Source: Roseococcus sp. SYP-B2431
GTDB lineage: Bacteria; Pseudomonadota; Alphaproteobacteria; Acetobacterales; Acetobacteraceae
Assembly (NCBI RefSeq): GCF_004336745.1
Contig: NZ_SJXD01000028.1
Span: 124,001-188,000 of the forward strand
Length of the DNA: 64,000 bases
Reading direction: 5' to 3'
The position numbers and the translations under genes were made by a program. The first letter of the stretch is position 1, and each line of letters opens with the position of its first letter. A model generated the notes under the pieces. The model worked only from the letters and a program-made list of their open reading frames with translations, had not been told where the DNA came from and made no database searches. Positions 54,458 to 62,792 of the stretch are shown in pieces.

Positions 54458-55873
54458 CTACCTTTGTTGCTTGTGCGCGGCCGATTCACGGCCGGCTTCG
54501 CCCGGCCGATCGGAGACGGGCTGCGCCGCCGATTCACGGCCGGCTTCGCCGGACCGATCGGACGCGGGCTGCGCGGCCGATTCACGGCCGGCTTCGCCGG
54601 ACCGATCGGACGCGGGCTGCGCGACCGATTCACGGCCGGCTTCGCCCGGCCGATCGGAGGCGGGCTGCGCGACCGATTCACGGCCGGCTTCGCCCGGCTG
54701 ATCGGAGGCGGGCTGCGCCGCCGATCCACGGCCGGCTTCGCCCGGCCGATCGGAGGCGAGGACCAGATCGTCGCGGTGGACGAGCTCGTCGCGGCCACGC
54801 CAGCCCAGCAGCGCATCGATCTCGGCGCTGCGATGGCCGGCGATGCGGGCAGCATCCGCGGCGTCATAGGCGGAGAGGCCGCGGGCCAGCTCGCGCCCCG
54901 CCTCGTCCCGCACGCTCACCGCATCGCCGCGCGAGAAATCGCCCGTCACCGCGCGCACCCCGGCCGGCAGCAGCGAGCCGCCGCGCAGCAGCGCCCTGCC
55001 CGCGCCGGCATCGACCACCAGCGCGCCGTGCGGCTGCAAGGAGCCGCCGATCCAGCGCTTGCGCGCCGTGCGGCCCTCGGGCAAGGCCAGGAACCAGGTG
55101 CAGCGCTCGCCGGATTCCAGCCGCGCCAGCGGGTGCGGCGCATGGCCCAGCGCGATCGCCATGGCGCAGCCCGCGCCCGTGGCGATGCGCGCCGCGATCA
55201 GCTTGGTGCGCATGCCGCCGGAGGAGTAGCCGGGAGGCGGATCGCCGCCCATGGCCATGATCTCGTCGGTCAGGCGCTCCACGACCGGCAGATGCGCGGC
55301 GGCCGGATCCTTGCGCGGATCGGCGGTGTAGAGCCCGTCGATGTCCGAGAGCAGGATCAGCGCGTCGGCCGAGATCATCTCGGCCACGCGGGCGGCGAGG
55401 CGGTCGTTGTCGCCGAAGCGGATCTCGGCCGTGGCCACCGTGTCGTTCTCGTTGATGACCGGCACGCAGCCCAGCTCGGCCAGCGTCGCCAGCGTGGCGC
55501 GGGCATTGAGATAGCGGCGGCGGTCCTCGCTGTCCTCCAGCGTGAGCAGCAGCTGCGCGGCCCGCAGGCCATGCGCCGAGAGCGCATGGTCCCAGGCGCC
55601 GGCCAGCCGGATCTGGCCAACCGCGGCGGCGGCCTGCTTCTCCTCCAGCCGCAACACCTTGCGCGTCAGGCCGAGCGTGCCGCGCGCCAGCGCCACCGCG
55701 CCCGAGGAGACGACCACCACCTCGACGCCGCGCGTCCGCAGGGCGGCGATGTCGGCCGCCACGGAATCGAGCCAGCCGACGCGCGGCTCCGCCTTCTCCA
55801 CCAGGAGGGCAGAGCCGATCTTGACGACGATGCGTCTGGCCTGGGCGAGAGAAAAGGGGGCGAGCGGGGACAT
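54458..55873 (-). CDS. proB: Glutamate 5-kinase with C-terminal repeat tail
   Basis: A 471-residue proline-pathway enzyme that phosphorylates glutamate. The kinase domain ([44 protein letters not shown]) is followed by a PUA domain (about 280-370). Normal family length is about 370; here about 96 residues of tail follow, made of six 16-residue repeats (consensus [16 protein letters not shown]). The tail is hydrophilic, low complexity and probably disordered. It ends 3 bp before uppP. Feedback and oligomerisation domains are intact, so activity is likely retained. Confidence 0.93.
   Translation of the reverse strand: MSPLAPFSLAQARRIVVKIGSALLVEKAEPRVGWLDSVAADIAALRTRGVEVVVVSSGAVALARGTLGLTRKVLRLEEKQAAAAVGQIRLAGAWDHALSAHGLRAAQLLLTLEDSEDRRRYLNARATLATLAELGCVPVINENDTVATAEIRFGDNDRLAARVAEMISADALILLSDIDGLYTADPRKDPAAAHLPVVERLTDEIMAMGGDPPPGYSSGGMRTKLIAARIATGAGCAMAIALGHAPHPLARLESGERCTWFLALPEGRTARKRWIGGSLQPHGALVVDAGAGRALLRGGSLLPAGVRAVTGDFSRGDAVSVRDEAGRELARGLSAYDAADAARIAGHRSAEIDALLGWRGRDELVHRDDLVLASDRPGEAGRGSAAQPASDQPGEAGRESVAQPASDRPGEAGRESVAQPASDRSGEAGRESAAQPASDRSGEAGRESAAQPVSDRPGEAGRESAAHKQQR
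54483..54759 (-). repeat. Six tandem 48-bp repeats in the 3' end of proB
   Basis: Units start at 54483, 54531, 54579, 54627, 54675 and 54723, each 48 bp except the last, partial one. Every unit holds an inverted repeat CGGCCGG/CCGGCCG with a 5-6 base loop; units 2 and 3 have one bulged A in the stem. On the proB strand the array encodes the C-terminal tail; on the other strand it would be six stable hairpins. 48 is divisible by 3, so copy number changes keep frame. Confidence 0.95.
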
Positions 55874-55955
55874 GGCGGCGCGTCTGTGGGGGTTTTGACC
55901 GGCGGGGGCAAGACACCCCCTCGTTACATGCCATTCGCCTTTCTAGTCTGCGGCG

Positions 55956-56585
55956 ATGCGACTGCTGCTCCTTCTCCTGCTGGTTCCGCTGTCGGCCTGC
56001 GGCCGAAGCTCGCCCCTGGCCGAGCTGACGCGCCTCTTCCAGGGCGGCGAGAGCGAGCCCGACCGCCTCGCCATCGCCGAGGCCGAGAGCGAGGAGGATG
56101 GCGAAGGCCCGCAGGTCCGGTTCGCGCTGGGCCGCCGCGCCGCCAATGCCGTGCTCATCCAGCAGCAGGGCGAGCGCCGCATGTGGCGCGCGCCGGGCGG
56201 CGTGGTGGTCGCGACCGACGGGCCGCGCGTGGTGGCGACGGCGGGGCTGCCGCAGATCGTCATGGCCACGCGCTTCGACGGGCCCGATCCGCTGGACGAT
56301 CCGCGCGCCCTGCTGGAGCGCGGCGCCGAGGTACGGCGGCTCGTCGATGTCTCCGGCGCCTCGCGCAGCCCGGAGACGATGCGCTTCGGCGTCGCCTTCG
56401 ATTGCCGCCTGCGCGCGGCGCGCACCGAGGAGGGCATGATCCTGGTGGAGGAGCGCTGCCGCGTGCGCGGATTCCCGCCCGTGACGAACCGCTTCTGGGC
56501 CAGCGCCGAGACCGGCCAGGTGGGCTTCGCCGAGCAATGGGTGGGGCCGGGGATGGGGCCGCTCAGCCTGGATTTCGAGCCTTAG
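55956..56585 (+). CDS. YjbF/GfcB-like lipoprotein
   Basis: A 209-residue lipoprotein: lipobox LSAC with Cys15 after MRLLLLLLLVPLSA. The body (RFALGRRAANAVLIQQQGER, APGGVVVATDGPRVVATAGL) matches the YjbF/GfcB type, which in enterobacteria belongs to group 4 capsule-like loci. Here no other gfc/yjb genes are near, apart from a second lipoprotein 84 bp downstream. Function unknown. Confidence 0.72.
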   Translation: MRLLLLLLLVPLSACGRSSPLAELTRLFQGGESEPDRLAIAEAESEEDGEGPQVRFALGRRAANAVLIQQQGERRMWRAPGGVVVATDGPRVVATAGLPQIVMATRFDGPDPLDDPRALLERGAEVRRLVDVSGASRSPETMRFGVAFDCRLRAARTEEGMILVEERCRVRGFPPVTNRFWASAETGQVGFAEQWVGPGMGPLSLDFEP

Positions 56586-56669
56586 CGCCACGTCGTCCTC
56601 GCCATCCGGCGGCGATCCTGGCAATATCGGTCCAGCGCTTCGGGGGAAGCGCCCAGGGGGTTCTTTCCA

Positions 56670-57218
56670 GTGGCGATCGCGTGCTTCCCGTCGATGCGGC
56701 GGGGCGTGCTCCTTCTCGGCCTGCTGTCGGCGCTCGCGGGCTGCGGCTCGAGCCATGTCCGCAGGCCGACCATCGCCGGCGTGCCGGATCCCGGCGCCAA
56801 TCTCGACCTCTCCTGCGTGCCCTATGCCCGCGCCCGCTCCGGCATCGATCTGCGCGGCGACGCCTGGCAATGGTGGGCCGCCGCGGAGGGCCGCTACCTC
56901 CGCGGCGGCCGGCCCGCGCCGGGCAGCGTGATCGTGCTCGCCCGCACGTCGCGGCTGCCCTCCGGGCATGTGGCGGTCGTGGCGCGCGTCGTCTCCCCGC
57001 GCGAGATCCGCGTGGACCACGCCAATTGGGCGAGCGGCTCGGGTCGGGGCCGCGTGGCGCGCGACCAGCCGGTGCTCGACGTCTCGCCGCGCAACGACTG
57101 GAGCGAGGTGCGCGTCTGGTTCCCCCGCGTCGGCGACTACGGCAACACCGTCTTCGCCGCGCATGGCTTCATCGCGCCCCATCGTGCTTCGCGCCGGCTC
57201 GATCTCGCGGGGCGTTGA
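56670..57218 (+). CDS. CHAP domain lipoprotein, putative peptidoglycan amidase
   Basis: A 182-residue lipoprotein (lipobox LAGC, Cys25) with a CHAP/NlpC-like core: Cys49 (LSCVPYARA), His100 (PSGHVAVVARV) and the DHANW block (His117, Asn119) give a Cys-His catalytic layout. CHAP enzymes cut peptide bonds in peptidoglycan. Upstream ATG before the lipobox is nine residues away, so the true start may be at the MRRG Met. Confidence 0.78.
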   Translation: MAIACFPSMRRGVLLLGLLSALAGCGSSHVRRPTIAGVPDPGANLDLSCVPYARARSGIDLRGDAWQWWAAAEGRYLRGGRPAPGSVIVLARTSRLPSGHVAVVARVVSPREIRVDHANWASGSGRGRVARDQPVLDVSPRNDWSEVRVWFPRVGDYGNTVFAAHGFIAPHRASRRLDLAGR

Positions 57219-57251
57219 GGGCATAAGTTCCCGGACGACGGAGGATCGAGA

Positions 57252-58217
57252 ATGTCAGCCACACGCCGCGCCCTGCTCGCGCTTCCCGCTCTCGCGACGC
57301 CCGCGCTCGCCCAGCCCGCCTGGCCGGACCGGCCGGTGCGCGTCATCGTGAGCTTCCCCGGCGGCTCCACGCCGGACATCGCGGCCCGCGCGGTCAGCAA
57401 CCACCTCGCCCAGGCCTTCCGCCAGCCCTTCGTCATCGACAACCGCGCCGGCGGCGGCGGCACGATCGGCGCCGACGCGACCGCCAAGGCGACGGACGGC
57501 CACACGCTCGGCGTGACCATCGGCGGGCCGGGCTCGATCGCGAAGATCCTCAACCCGCAGCTGCCCTACGATCCGGTGACGGAGCTGGTTCCCGTCTCGC
57601 TGCTGGCGCGCATGCCCTTCGTGCTGGCGGTGAATCCGGGCGTGCCGGTGAACGACGTGGCCGAGCTGGTGGCCTATGCGAAGGCCAATCCCGGGAAGCT
57701 GAACTACGGCTCGGTCGGGGCCGGCAGCACGGGACACCTGGTGGTGGCGGAGATGGCCGCCCGGCTCGGCATGGAGATGACCCATGTCCCCTTCCGCTCG
57801 GTGCCGCAATCCGTGACGGAGATCGTGGCCGGGCGCATCCAGCTCATGGCGGCCGCCGCCGGCTCGGTGCTCGGCCAGGTGCGGGCAGGCCAGGTGCGGG
57901 CGCTCGGCGTCTCGGGCGACGCGCGGATGGCGCAGCTCCCCGACGTGCCCATGCTGGCCGCGCAGGGCGAGCCGGCGGCGGGCGTCTATGCCTGGATCGG
58001 CCTCTTCGCCCCTCGGGGCACGCCGGCCGACCGCCTGGCGCGGCTGGGCCTGGAGGCCGGCCGCGCGCTGTCCAACCCCGAGACGGGCCGCGCGCTGGAG
58101 GCGGCGGGCTTCGAGCCGTTGGGCACGCCGCCGGCCGCGCTGGCGACGCTCATCCGCGACGAGGTGGCCCATTGGGGACCGATCGTGCGGCGGCTGGGAA
58201 TCCGGCCGGAGAGCTGA
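57252..58217 (+). CDS. Bug-family tripartite tricarboxylate receptor
   Basis: A 321-residue periplasmic binding protein of the TctC/Bug family, abundant in betaproteobacteria and Acetobacteraceae. Signal peptide MSATRRALLALPALATPALA; PVRVIVSFPGGSTPDIAARA and YGSVGAGSTGHLVVAEMAAR are family blocks. No TctA/TctB membrane genes adjoin it, which is normal for orphan Bugs. Ligand is a carboxylate of unknown identity. Confidence 0.93.
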   Translation: MSATRRALLALPALATPALAQPAWPDRPVRVIVSFPGGSTPDIAARAVSNHLAQAFRQPFVIDNRAGGGGTIGADATAKATDGHTLGVTIGGPGSIAKILNPQLPYDPVTELVPVSLLARMPFVLAVNPGVPVNDVAELVAYAKANPGKLNYGSVGAGSTGHLVVAEMAARLGMEMTHVPFRSVPQSVTEIVAGRIQLMAAAAGSVLGQVRAGQVRALGVSGDARMAQLPDVPMLAAQGEPAAGVYAWIGLFAPRGTPADRLARLGLEAGRALSNPETGRALEAAGFEPLGTPPAALATLIRDEVAHWGPIVRRLGIRPES

Positions 58218-58265
58218 TCCCAGGAAGAGGCGCGAAGGATCGCGGCCGAATTGTCCCGCGGTCGA

Positions 58266-59459
58266 TCAGACCGCCCAGGGCATGGGCGCGATGGGATCGA
58301 AGCTCGAGACGATCCGCCGGCGGCCTCCGCCCTCGCTGCGTTCGGGGTGCTGAAGCGCCTCGACCAGCTCGGTGATGTGCAGGCCGAGCTCGGGCGAGAG
58401 GCGGCACGGCCTGTCCTCGCGGATCGCCTCGGCGAATTCCTCCGGCCCCCGCAGGAAATCGATGGGCTTGTTGCCGCCGGAGTTCCGGAACTCCGGCCGC
58501 CGCACGGGCGGGTAGCGGCGCGAGACCTGGAAGCGGAGCGAGAACGGCAGGCGCAGGACGCTCTCCACCCTATCCTGGAACCCGTTCCAACCGTGTCCCA
58601 GCCTCGCCATGACACGGTTCCGCGGCGTGCGCTGGAGATAGACGGGGGCGTTGTCGTCCCGCACGTTCCGGATGCTGAGGATCCCCTCGTCGCCGATCAC
58701 GACCAGGGATTTGTCCGCGGGCGCGACGATGCTGCACGTCACGCGGGCGACCACGTCGTCGTCGTATTCGATGCATCCCACGGAGAAGTCGGGCGCCATG
58801 GCATCGACCGCGATGCCCTTGTCCGGGATCCGGCAGCTGGCAAAGGCCTGGACGTGCCGGGCCGGGCCGAAGAAGGCGGCCAGCCAGGTCAGCAGGTAGC
58901 CGGCATGCTGGAAGGTGCAGCCCGTTTCGAACTCGTCCCGGGCCGGCCAAGGGGCACCTGAGGCGCTGCGCCAGCGACCGGGATCGAGGCGGTGGACCAT
59001 TCCGTCGTCGAAATTTGCATAGACGAGGCGGACCTTGCCGATCGCCCCCTCCCTCAGGGCCCTCCCGGCGGTCTGGGCGGCCACGCCCAGCAGGCTGCTC
59101 GGCGCACAGGCCAGCGGCACGCCGTGCAGCCGGGTGAGGCGCAGAAGTTCCGAAGCCTCGGCAAAGGTCATCCCCAGCGGCTTTTCGGAGTAGACCGCCT
59201 TGCCGCCCTCGATGCAGGCCTTCGTCACGGCCAGATGGCTGCGGGGATTGGTGAGGTTGAACACCATGTCGATCGACGAATCCGCTAGGATGGCGTCGAG
59301 ACCGGCGGCCGGGCGGAGACGATGCCTCGTGGCGAAGGCCTGGAGCCTGCCGGGCCGGATGTCATAACAGCTGGTGGCCCGAAACGTCGGATGCCGATGG
59401 AGCGTCGCCATATAGAAGTCGGCCACGAATCCGCATCCGAGCACGGCGATGTTGACCAT
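58266..59459 (-). CDS. Gfo/Idh/MocA family oxidoreductase
   Basis: A 397-residue NAD(P)-dependent oxidoreductase: Rossmann start VNIAVLGCGFVADFYMA, and EKPLGMT (the conserved EKP of the active site, near residue 90). The C-terminal domain is larger than in sugar dehydrogenases. Its promoter region is unusually A/T-rich (59521-59570). Substrate unknown; a sugar or cell-surface metabolite is likely. Confidence 0.9.
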   Translation of the reverse strand: MVNIAVLGCGFVADFYMATLHRHPTFRATSCYDIRPGRLQAFATRHRLRPAAGLDAILADSSIDMVFNLTNPRSHLAVTKACIEGGKAVYSEKPLGMTFAEASELLRLTRLHGVPLACAPSSLLGVAAQTAGRALREGAIGKVRLVYANFDDGMVHRLDPGRWRSASGAPWPARDEFETGCTFQHAGYLLTWLAAFFGPARHVQAFASCRIPDKGIAVDAMAPDFSVGCIEYDDDVVARVTCSIVAPADKSLVVIGDEGILSIRNVRDDNAPVYLQRTPRNRVMARLGHGWNGFQDRVESVLRLPFSLRFQVSRRYPPVRRPEFRNSGGNKPIDFLRGPEEFAEAIREDRPCRLSPELGLHITELVEALQHPERSEGGGRRRIVSSFDPIAPMPWAV

Positions 59460-59520
59460 CTATCCACCTCGACCCGAACCCGGGCACGATACTGACGGCC
59501 CTGACAGGCGGGCTCAATAC

Positions 59521-59570
59521 CTATATTACTTTCGATAGTTTCGGAGCAATCCTTTCGATATTTTAAGAAT
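59521..59570. promoter_or_regulatory. A/T-rich promoter patch with repeated CTTTCGATA
   Basis: Thirty-five of these 50 bases are A or T, in a window that is otherwise strongly G/C-rich. CTTTCGATA occurs at 59529-59537 and 59552-59560 (23 bp apart). On the minus strand TTGCTC and TAATAT could serve as -35 and -10 boxes for the oxidoreductase gene 60 bp downstream. Function inferred from composition and position. Confidence 0.45.
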
Positions 59571-59617
59571 ACCCTCCGGAATTCGCGCCTCTCTGGCGCG
59601 CGGGCTTCGGCACCGCG

Positions 59618-59812
59618 TCAGTCCACCGCCCGGTCGATGGCCCGGCCGGCGCGCTCCACCGGCCCGCGGGGCGGGTCCACGGCGTCGCGGAGGCGCTCGC
59701 CGGCGCGGTCGATCTGGCGGCCGGCCTGCTCGGCGGGGCCCGGCGGATCGTCGCAGGCCGCGAGGCCGAGGCTCAGTGCGAGCATGGGAATCATGACGAG
59801 ATAGCGGTTCAT
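59618..59812 (-). CDS. Entericidin-like small lipoprotein
   Basis: A 64-residue lipoprotein (lipobox LAAC, Cys20) whose mature part is short and helical, AEQAGRQIDRAGERLRDAVD followed by a second similar helix. Small lipoproteins of the entericidin type respond to stress in alphaproteobacteria. Strong ribosome site AAGGAAG. Exact family is uncertain because of its shortness. Confidence 0.6.
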   Translation of the reverse strand: MNRYLVMIPMLALSLGLAACDDPPGPAEQAGRQIDRAGERLRDAVDPPRGPVERAGRAIDRAVD

Positions 59813-60035
59813 CTCGGGCTTCCTTTGATGTGAAGGATGACCGGGTGAACGCCGCCGCGGCGCGGAAGGTTACATGCCGCCATCGCCCGAACTGCCTTTG
59901 GTCGAAGGAAACCCGGAACGAGTTTGGAACGTTCGGTTGCGCAGCGTTGCACTGAGGGCGCGTTTGCCACGGCTCGGACCTTCTGGCGCCCGAATCCGAT
60001 GGTGTCTTGCGGTCACGGACTTGAGGAGAAGAGAA

Positions 60036-60362
60036 ATGGAACGCCGTCGTTTGATGTTCATGGGTCTCGCGAGCGCGCTGACCGCCACGCTCGGCCTCGC
60101 CGCCACCGCGCAGGCCGGCATCCTGGGCGATACCACGGGCCTTGCGCGCGGCCCCATGCCGAGCGCCGAGGCCGAGGCCCTGGCCTCCCGTCAGGCCGCC
60201 GAGGCGGAGTCGGACGAGGACGGGGTGCAGCTCGCCCAATACCGCAGCTCGGGCCGCTATCGCCGCGGCCCGCGCTGCTGGAACGAGACCCGCAACGTCC
60301 GCTACCGCGACCGCTGGGGCCGGGTCCGATTCCGCCAGGTGACGCAGCGGGTCTGCCGCTGA
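60036..60362 (+). CDS. Small exported protein of unknown function
   Basis: A 108-residue protein starting MERRRLMFMGLASALTATLG, a signal peptide with RRR before the hydrophobic core (possible Tat type), likely cleaved near AQA. The mature part ends in a basic, aromatic region (RYRRGPRCWNETRNVRYRDR) with two cysteines. Ribosome site GAGGAGAAGAG. No enzyme motif; the basic end may bind nucleic acid or acidic glycans (speculative). Confidence 0.65.
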   Translation: MERRRLMFMGLASALTATLGLAATAQAGILGDTTGLARGPMPSAEAEALASRQAAEAESDEDGVQLAQYRSSGRYRRGPRCWNETRNVRYRDRWGRVRFRQVTQRVCR

Positions 60363-60587
60363 CGCGCGGTCGCGATGCCGGCCATCCGGCATTGCGCCCG
60401 CCCCTCGCGCTCCCCACATGGAAGGCGCGGCGGAAGGCCTTCGCCTCGAGCGGATGCGCCGCCGCGGAACGTCTCCACAGGGGTGGATCGTTCCGGCCGG
60501 AACCCGAAAGGCATGGCGGCTTCTGTTCGGAGCCGGGATGCGGTAGGGTTCCGTCCTTCATAAGCACCACGGGATCGAGGCGCGACG

Positions 60588-60851
60588 ATGGGTTCCTTCA
60601 GCATCTGGCATTGGTTGATCGTGTTGGCGGTTGTTCTGCTGCTCTTCGGGAGCGGCAAGATCAGCGGCCTCATGGGCGACGTTGCCAAGGGCATCAAGTC
60701 CTTCAAGGCGAACATCAAGGAAGATGAGAAGGAGGGTGACGCCTCCATGACCGCCGAGAGCGCGCCGCCCGCCGGCACCCTCCCCGGCCCGGCCGCCACC
60801 ACGGCCCATCCGACGGCGACCACCACGACCACCGGCCGCCCCGCGGCCTGA
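60588..60851 (+). CDS. tatA: Twin-arginine translocase subunit TatA
   Basis: An 87-residue pore-forming subunit of the Tat system for folded protein export: one N-terminal membrane helix [19 protein letters not shown] with the FG hinge, then an amphipathic helix ([15 protein letters not shown]) and a charged, Thr/Ala-rich tail. tatB and tatC are not adjacent. Confidence 0.9.
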   Translation: MGSFSIWHWLIVLAVVLLLFGSGKISGLMGDVAKGIKSFKANIKEDEKEGDASMTAESAPPAGTLPGPAATTAHPTATTTTTGRPAA

Positions 60852-60904
60852 GCGACGGCCGCCGGTTCGCGCCCGGCGGCGGCTTGACCCCCGGCGGCTT
60901 GGCC

Positions 60905-61522
60905 ATGGTTTCCATCCCCGAACCCGCGACCGAGGCGATCCGCGCCGCCGGCCGGCGGATGGACGCGCTCGGCTGGGTGCCGGCCACCGCCGGCAACATC
61001 TCCCTCCGCCTGCCCGGCGACCGCGTGGCCATCACGCGCTCGGGCTTCCACAAGGGCTTCATCCCGGAGGACGGGGTGATGGCGGTGGATCTCGACGGCC
61101 GCGCGGAGGACGGCAGCCTGCGCCCTTCCGCCGAGACCGGGCTGCATTGCGGCATCTACCGCCGCTTCCCCAGGGCCGGCGCCGCGCTGCACGGGCATTC
61201 CGTGCCGGCGACGGTGCTGTCGCGGCTGGCGGGCGCCTCGATCCCCCTCGCCGGATATGAATTGCTGAAGGCATTTCCCGGCCTGCCGACGCATGAGGCG
61301 GCGATCCGGCTGCCCGTTCTCGACAACGACCAGGATATCGGCCGCCTCCAGGCCCGCGTGACGCAGGCCTGGGATGCCGACCCCGATGCGCCCCCGGGCT
61401 ACCTCATCCGCGGCCATGGACTATATGTCTGGGCCGACGACATGCCGGGCGCGCTGCTGCGCCTGGAGGCGTTGGAATTCATGCTCGCCTGCGAGCTGGA
61501 GACACGGAGACTGCGCCCATGA
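60905..61522 (+). CDS. mtnB: Methylthioribulose-1-phosphate dehydratase
   Basis: A 205-residue class II aldolase-like zinc enzyme of methionine salvage, converting methylthioribulose-1-P to diketo-methylthiopentyl-1-P. Family blocks ATAGNISLRLPGD, ITRSGFHKGF, and the zinc-ligand ALHGHSVPATV. ATG 60905 is the probable start (a TTG seven codons upstream is open too). Shares ATGA with mtnD, so translation is coupled. Confidence 0.9.
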   Translation: MVSIPEPATEAIRAAGRRMDALGWVPATAGNISLRLPGDRVAITRSGFHKGFIPEDGVMAVDLDGRAEDGSLRPSAETGLHCGIYRRFPRAGAALHGHSVPATVLSRLAGASIPLAGYELLKAFPGLPTHEAAIRLPVLDNDQDIGRLQARVTQAWDADPDAPPGYLIRGHGLYVWADDMPGALLRLEALEFMLACELETRRLRP

Positions 61523-62058
61523 GCCGCCTGACCGTCTGGGATGCCGAAACGCAGAAGGAACTCCTCCGGACGGAGGAGCCCGCGGAGATCGCCGAGGCGC
61601 TGAAGCCCATCGGCGTGCGCTTCGAGCGATGGCCCGTGGCGCCGCTGCCCGAGGGCGCGGAGGCCGATGCGGTGCTCGCGGCCTACAAGCCGCATCTCGA
61701 CGAGCTCCTGAAGGAGACGAAGGCCGGCACGGCCGACGTCATCCGCCTGACCGCCGACAATCCGCAGCGGGATGCCATTCGCCAGAAGTTCCTGTCGGAG
61801 CACATCCACACGGAGGACGAGGTCCGCTTCTTCCACGAGGGCGCGGGCAATTTCGTCATGCATGTGGACGGCAAGGTCTATGACGCCCATTGCGTCCGGG
61901 GCGACCTGATCTCGGTGCCGGCGAACACCAGGCACTGGTTCGACGCCGGCGAGATCCCGCACGTCACGGCGCTGCGCATCTTCACCGACACCACGGGCTG
62001 GACGCCGCACTACACCGGCACGGACATCGCCGCGAAATTCCCGGTCGTGGTCGGGTAG
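61519..62058 (+). CDS. mtnD: Acireductone dioxygenase
   Basis: A 179-residue cupin metalloenzyme of methionine salvage (Fe form yields the ketoacid precursor of methionine; Ni form makes methylthiopropionate and CO). Metal ligands His95, His97, Glu101 (HIHTEDE) and His139 (TRHWFD). It overlaps mtnB by four bases. Which metal predominates cannot be read from sequence. Confidence 0.93.
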   Translation: MSRLTVWDAETQKELLRTEEPAEIAEALKPIGVRFERWPVAPLPEGAEADAVLAAYKPHLDELLKETKAGTADVIRLTADNPQRDAIRQKFLSEHIHTEDEVRFFHEGAGNFVMHVDGKVYDAHCVRGDLISVPANTRHWFDAGEIPHVTALRIFTDTTGWTPHYTGTDIAAKFPVVVG

Positions 62059-62059
62059 C

Positions 62060-62734
62060 GTGAGCGGTGGAATCACGCATGTCCTGACGGACATCGAAGG
62101 GACCACCACCGCCATCGCCTTCGTCCACCGCAGCCTCTTCCCCTACGCGGCCTCCGCGCTGGAGGAGTTTTTGGCGCGGCACGGCGGCGAGGCGGAGGTG
62201 GCGGCGGTGCTCGCGGAAGTGCCGGGCGAGGACAAGCTCGCGCAGCTGCGCGCCTGGATGGCGGCCGACGCCAAGGTCACGCCGCTGAAGGCGCTGCAGG
62301 GCCTGATCTGGCGCGAGGGCTATGAGGCCGGCGCGCTGAAGGGCCACCTCTGGCCGGATGTGCCGGCCGCGCTGCGCGGCTGGCGCGCGCGGGGGCTGCA
62401 TCTGGCGATCTATTCCTCGGGCAGCGAGGAGGCGCAGCGCCTGCTGGTGCGCCACTCCGAGGCGGGCGACCTGGAGCCGATCTTCGACGGCTTCTTCGAC
62501 ACGCGCCTGGGCATGAAGCGCGAGGCCGCCAGCTACGCGGCCATCGCCCGGGCCTGGGGCGCGGCGCCGGAGAACATCCTGTTCCTCTCCGACGTCGCCG
62601 AGGAGCTGGACGCCGCCCGCGAGGCCGGCCTCGCCACCTGCCAGCTCGTCCGCGCCGAGGACGGGACCAAAGCTTCGGGCCGGCATCCCGAGGCCGCCGA
62701 TTTCCAGGAAGTGACAGCGCTGCTGCCGGCGTGA
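62060..62734 (+). CDS. mtnC: Enolase-phosphatase E1
   Basis: A 224-residue HAD-family enzyme that turns the diketone phosphate into acireductone. The HAD nucleophile Asp11 in TDIEGTTTA, the IYSSGSEEAQRLL block and the acidic site LFLSDVAEEL are typical of E1. GTG start, one base after the mtnD stop. Completes a coupled mtnB-mtnD-mtnC operon; mtnA and mtnP are not in the window. Confidence 0.93.
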   Translation: MSGGITHVLTDIEGTTTAIAFVHRSLFPYAASALEEFLARHGGEAEVAAVLAEVPGEDKLAQLRAWMAADAKVTPLKALQGLIWREGYEAGALKGHLWPDVPAALRGWRARGLHLAIYSSGSEEAQRLLVRHSEAGDLEPIFDGFFDTRLGMKREAASYAAIARAWGAAPENILFLSDVAEELDAAREAGLATCQLVRAEDGTKASGRHPEAADFQEVTALLPA

Positions 62735-62792
62735 CAGGGCTTTGCCGCGCAGCTAGAACCGACTTCACCGCCATCGCGGAGAGCCGCCGCAC

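Noticed and set aside
54483-54759. CRISPR-like array
   Set aside because: The units are contiguous with no unique spacers, lie inside proB in frame, and no cas genes are near.
59929-59960. EcfG general-stress promoter (GGAAC ... GTT) upstream of the small exported protein
   Set aside because: GGAAC boxes are present, but spacing to the GTT element is one or two bases off the alphaproteobacterial consensus, so it is not listed as a feature.
60363-60587. Small gene between the exported protein and tatA
   Set aside because: Open frames here are short and shift between strands without start signals; the gap is treated as intergenic.
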